The translations under genes and the position numbers were made by a program. Shown piece after piece: positions 63,359 to 64,000 of a stretch of DNA of 64,000 nucleotides. The stretch covers positions 126,001-190,000 of IMG/VR virus record IMGVR_UViG_3300033273_000374. The stretch is one strand, 5' to 3'. A model generated the notes under the pieces. The model was not told the DNA's origin, made no database searches, and was given only the letters and a program-made list of their open reading frames with translations. Every line of letters begins with the position of its first letter. Position 1 is the first letter of the stretch. The stretch comes from a virus.

Positions 63359-64000
63359 ATGAGTGGTGTCTGTAATCAAACACTTCGCCATCTAACCATT
63401 TTGTTATAAGTCCGTTGTCTGTGAGATAACCTATGCGTGTTACAATTTCACTCATATTCTCACTGAGCAATCCAAGTTCATCCAACTGATACCAAGTGCT
63501 GGCATAGTCTACAGGGTCTTGATTTTTGTAACAAATTACTTCTATATAATCTTCAAACGCAGGCTTTTTGAAATATGCATCTGCACAATCAAATCCGTTG
63601 AGTGCTAACAAATATATCAACTGCGAAAGTGTAAAAGTAGAATATTGGTTTGCAAATGTATAGTTCTTAAACTTGTGATGCATAACATTAACAGTGCTGG
63701 GCACACAAAGATATAACATGCTGTTTACAGCCATTTGCTTGCTTATAGCACCTAACAGTTTAAGTGGACTGTGTGCATACTGTAATGTATCATGACACCA
63801 TACAACATCAAATTTGCGTTCACTAAAAGGCAATCTGTCTGTGGTGTTGAAGTCATGCTTGACCAGCATTATGTTTTTGTTGTTAGCAGGTTGTTTAGGT
63901 TTTGTATCTAGTCCAACACATTTGATGTTGAGTGGTTGTGGATTTTCTAAATCACCATCTGTAGCATTAGCCCACCAATCTAGATCTAATCCTTCGCCAC
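63357..64000 (-). CDS. SAM-dependent methyltransferase, partial at right edge
   Basis: The frame runs off the window with GEGLDLDWWANATDGDLENP, the end of a motif I region, then IKCVGLDTKP, MLVKHDFNTTDRLPFSERKF, DVVWCHDTLQYAHSPLKLL (motif IV/post-I) and SMLYLCVPSTVNVMHHKF. These show a class I methyltransferase whose N-terminus lies beyond the window. An internal ATG at 63869 would remove motif I and is probably not the start. It may act on a sugar of the adjacent cluster. Confidence 0.75.
   Translation of the reverse strand, partial: GEGLDLDWWANATDGDLENPQPLNIKCVGLDTKPKQPANNKNIMLVKHDFNTTDRLPFSERKFDVVWCHDTLQYAHSPLKLLGAISKQMAVNSMLYLCVPSTVNVMHHKFKNYTFANQYSTFTLSQLIYLLALNGFDCADAYFKKPAFEDYIEVICYKNQDPVDYASTWYQLDELGLLSENMSEIVTRIGYLTDNGLITKWLDGEVFDYRHHS

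Overview
The window looks like part of the genome of a marine T4-like tailed phage (myovirus) infecting a Gram-negative bacterium. The DNA is AT-rich and almost wholly coding. Most genes lie on the minus strand in runs joined by ATGA or TAATG overlaps. The set includes T4-type replication and recombination proteins (DnaB/gp41-like helicase, gp61-like Toprim primase, UvsW-like helicase, a possible gp62-like clamp-loader subunit), class Ia ribonucleotide reductase with glutaredoxin, a PAAR spike tip, a tailspike and many small structural proteins. T4 late-promoter-like octamers (NATAAATA) and host-type sigma70 promoters are both visible. No tRNA, rRNA, CRISPR array or insertion sequence was seen. 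The host is not proven: the sequence fits a marine alphaproteobacterium such as SAR11 but does not establish it.

Layout. 1-2.4 kb: zinc-ribbon protein, large structural protein, PAAR protein. 2.4-8.9 kb: glutaredoxin, amidinotransferase, small conserved genes and nrdB/nrdA. 8.9-14.3 kb: beta-helix tailspike, radical SAM enzyme, PD-(D/E)XK nuclease and a glycosyltransferase-like gene. 14.3-22.7 kb: a block of structural or assembly proteins plus a ligase-fold protein. 22.8-25.3 kb (plus strand): class 3 lipase and a DnaE-like polymerase core. 25.3-34.1 kb: helicase, radical SAM and primase genes interleaved with SGNH-hydrolase-like genes, and a small-protein operon led by a structured RNA. 34.1-43.5 kb: a second, minimal DnaE-like protein, MazG-like NTPase, nucleotidyltransferase, glycine-cleavage H protein, P-loop kinase, putative clamp-loader gene, UvsW and two more SGNH genes. 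43.5-46.6 kb: AAA ATPase and small early-type genes, five of whose starts are preceded by near-identical promoters, next to an array of four perfect hairpins. 46.6-64 kb: HNH protein, histone-H1-like protein and a large glycan cluster (glycosyltransferases, sugar-kinase-like proteins, methyltransferases, sulfotransferase, cupins, cytidylyltransferase, 2OG oxygenase), then an outer-membrane porin and a partial methyltransferase.

How the genes fit together. Nucleotide supply (RNR, glutaredoxin, MazG) supports replication (helicase, primase, clamp-loader-like protein, DnaE-like proteins, UvsW). The structural genes build the virion. The glycan block, together with the tailspike, lipase, six SGNH genes and porin, suggests heavy investment in cell-surface or virion-surface chemistry. 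Several short genes were recovered by translating by eye: zinc ribbon, 49-aa, 43-aa, histone-like, and the 18/32/42-aa operon genes.

The most unusual signals are (1) the hairpin array at 43.54-43.73 kb, whose polypyrimidine loops in the minus-sense RNA are complementary to the GA-rich ribosome-binding sites of neighbouring genes; (2) the structured RNA plus micro-protein operon at 31.8-32.6 kb; (3) two DnaE-family palm proteins lacking most of the normal polymerase; (4) six SGNH paralogues; and (5) porin, GcvH and histone-like accessory genes. All family calls are from motif recognition by eye; no search was run.
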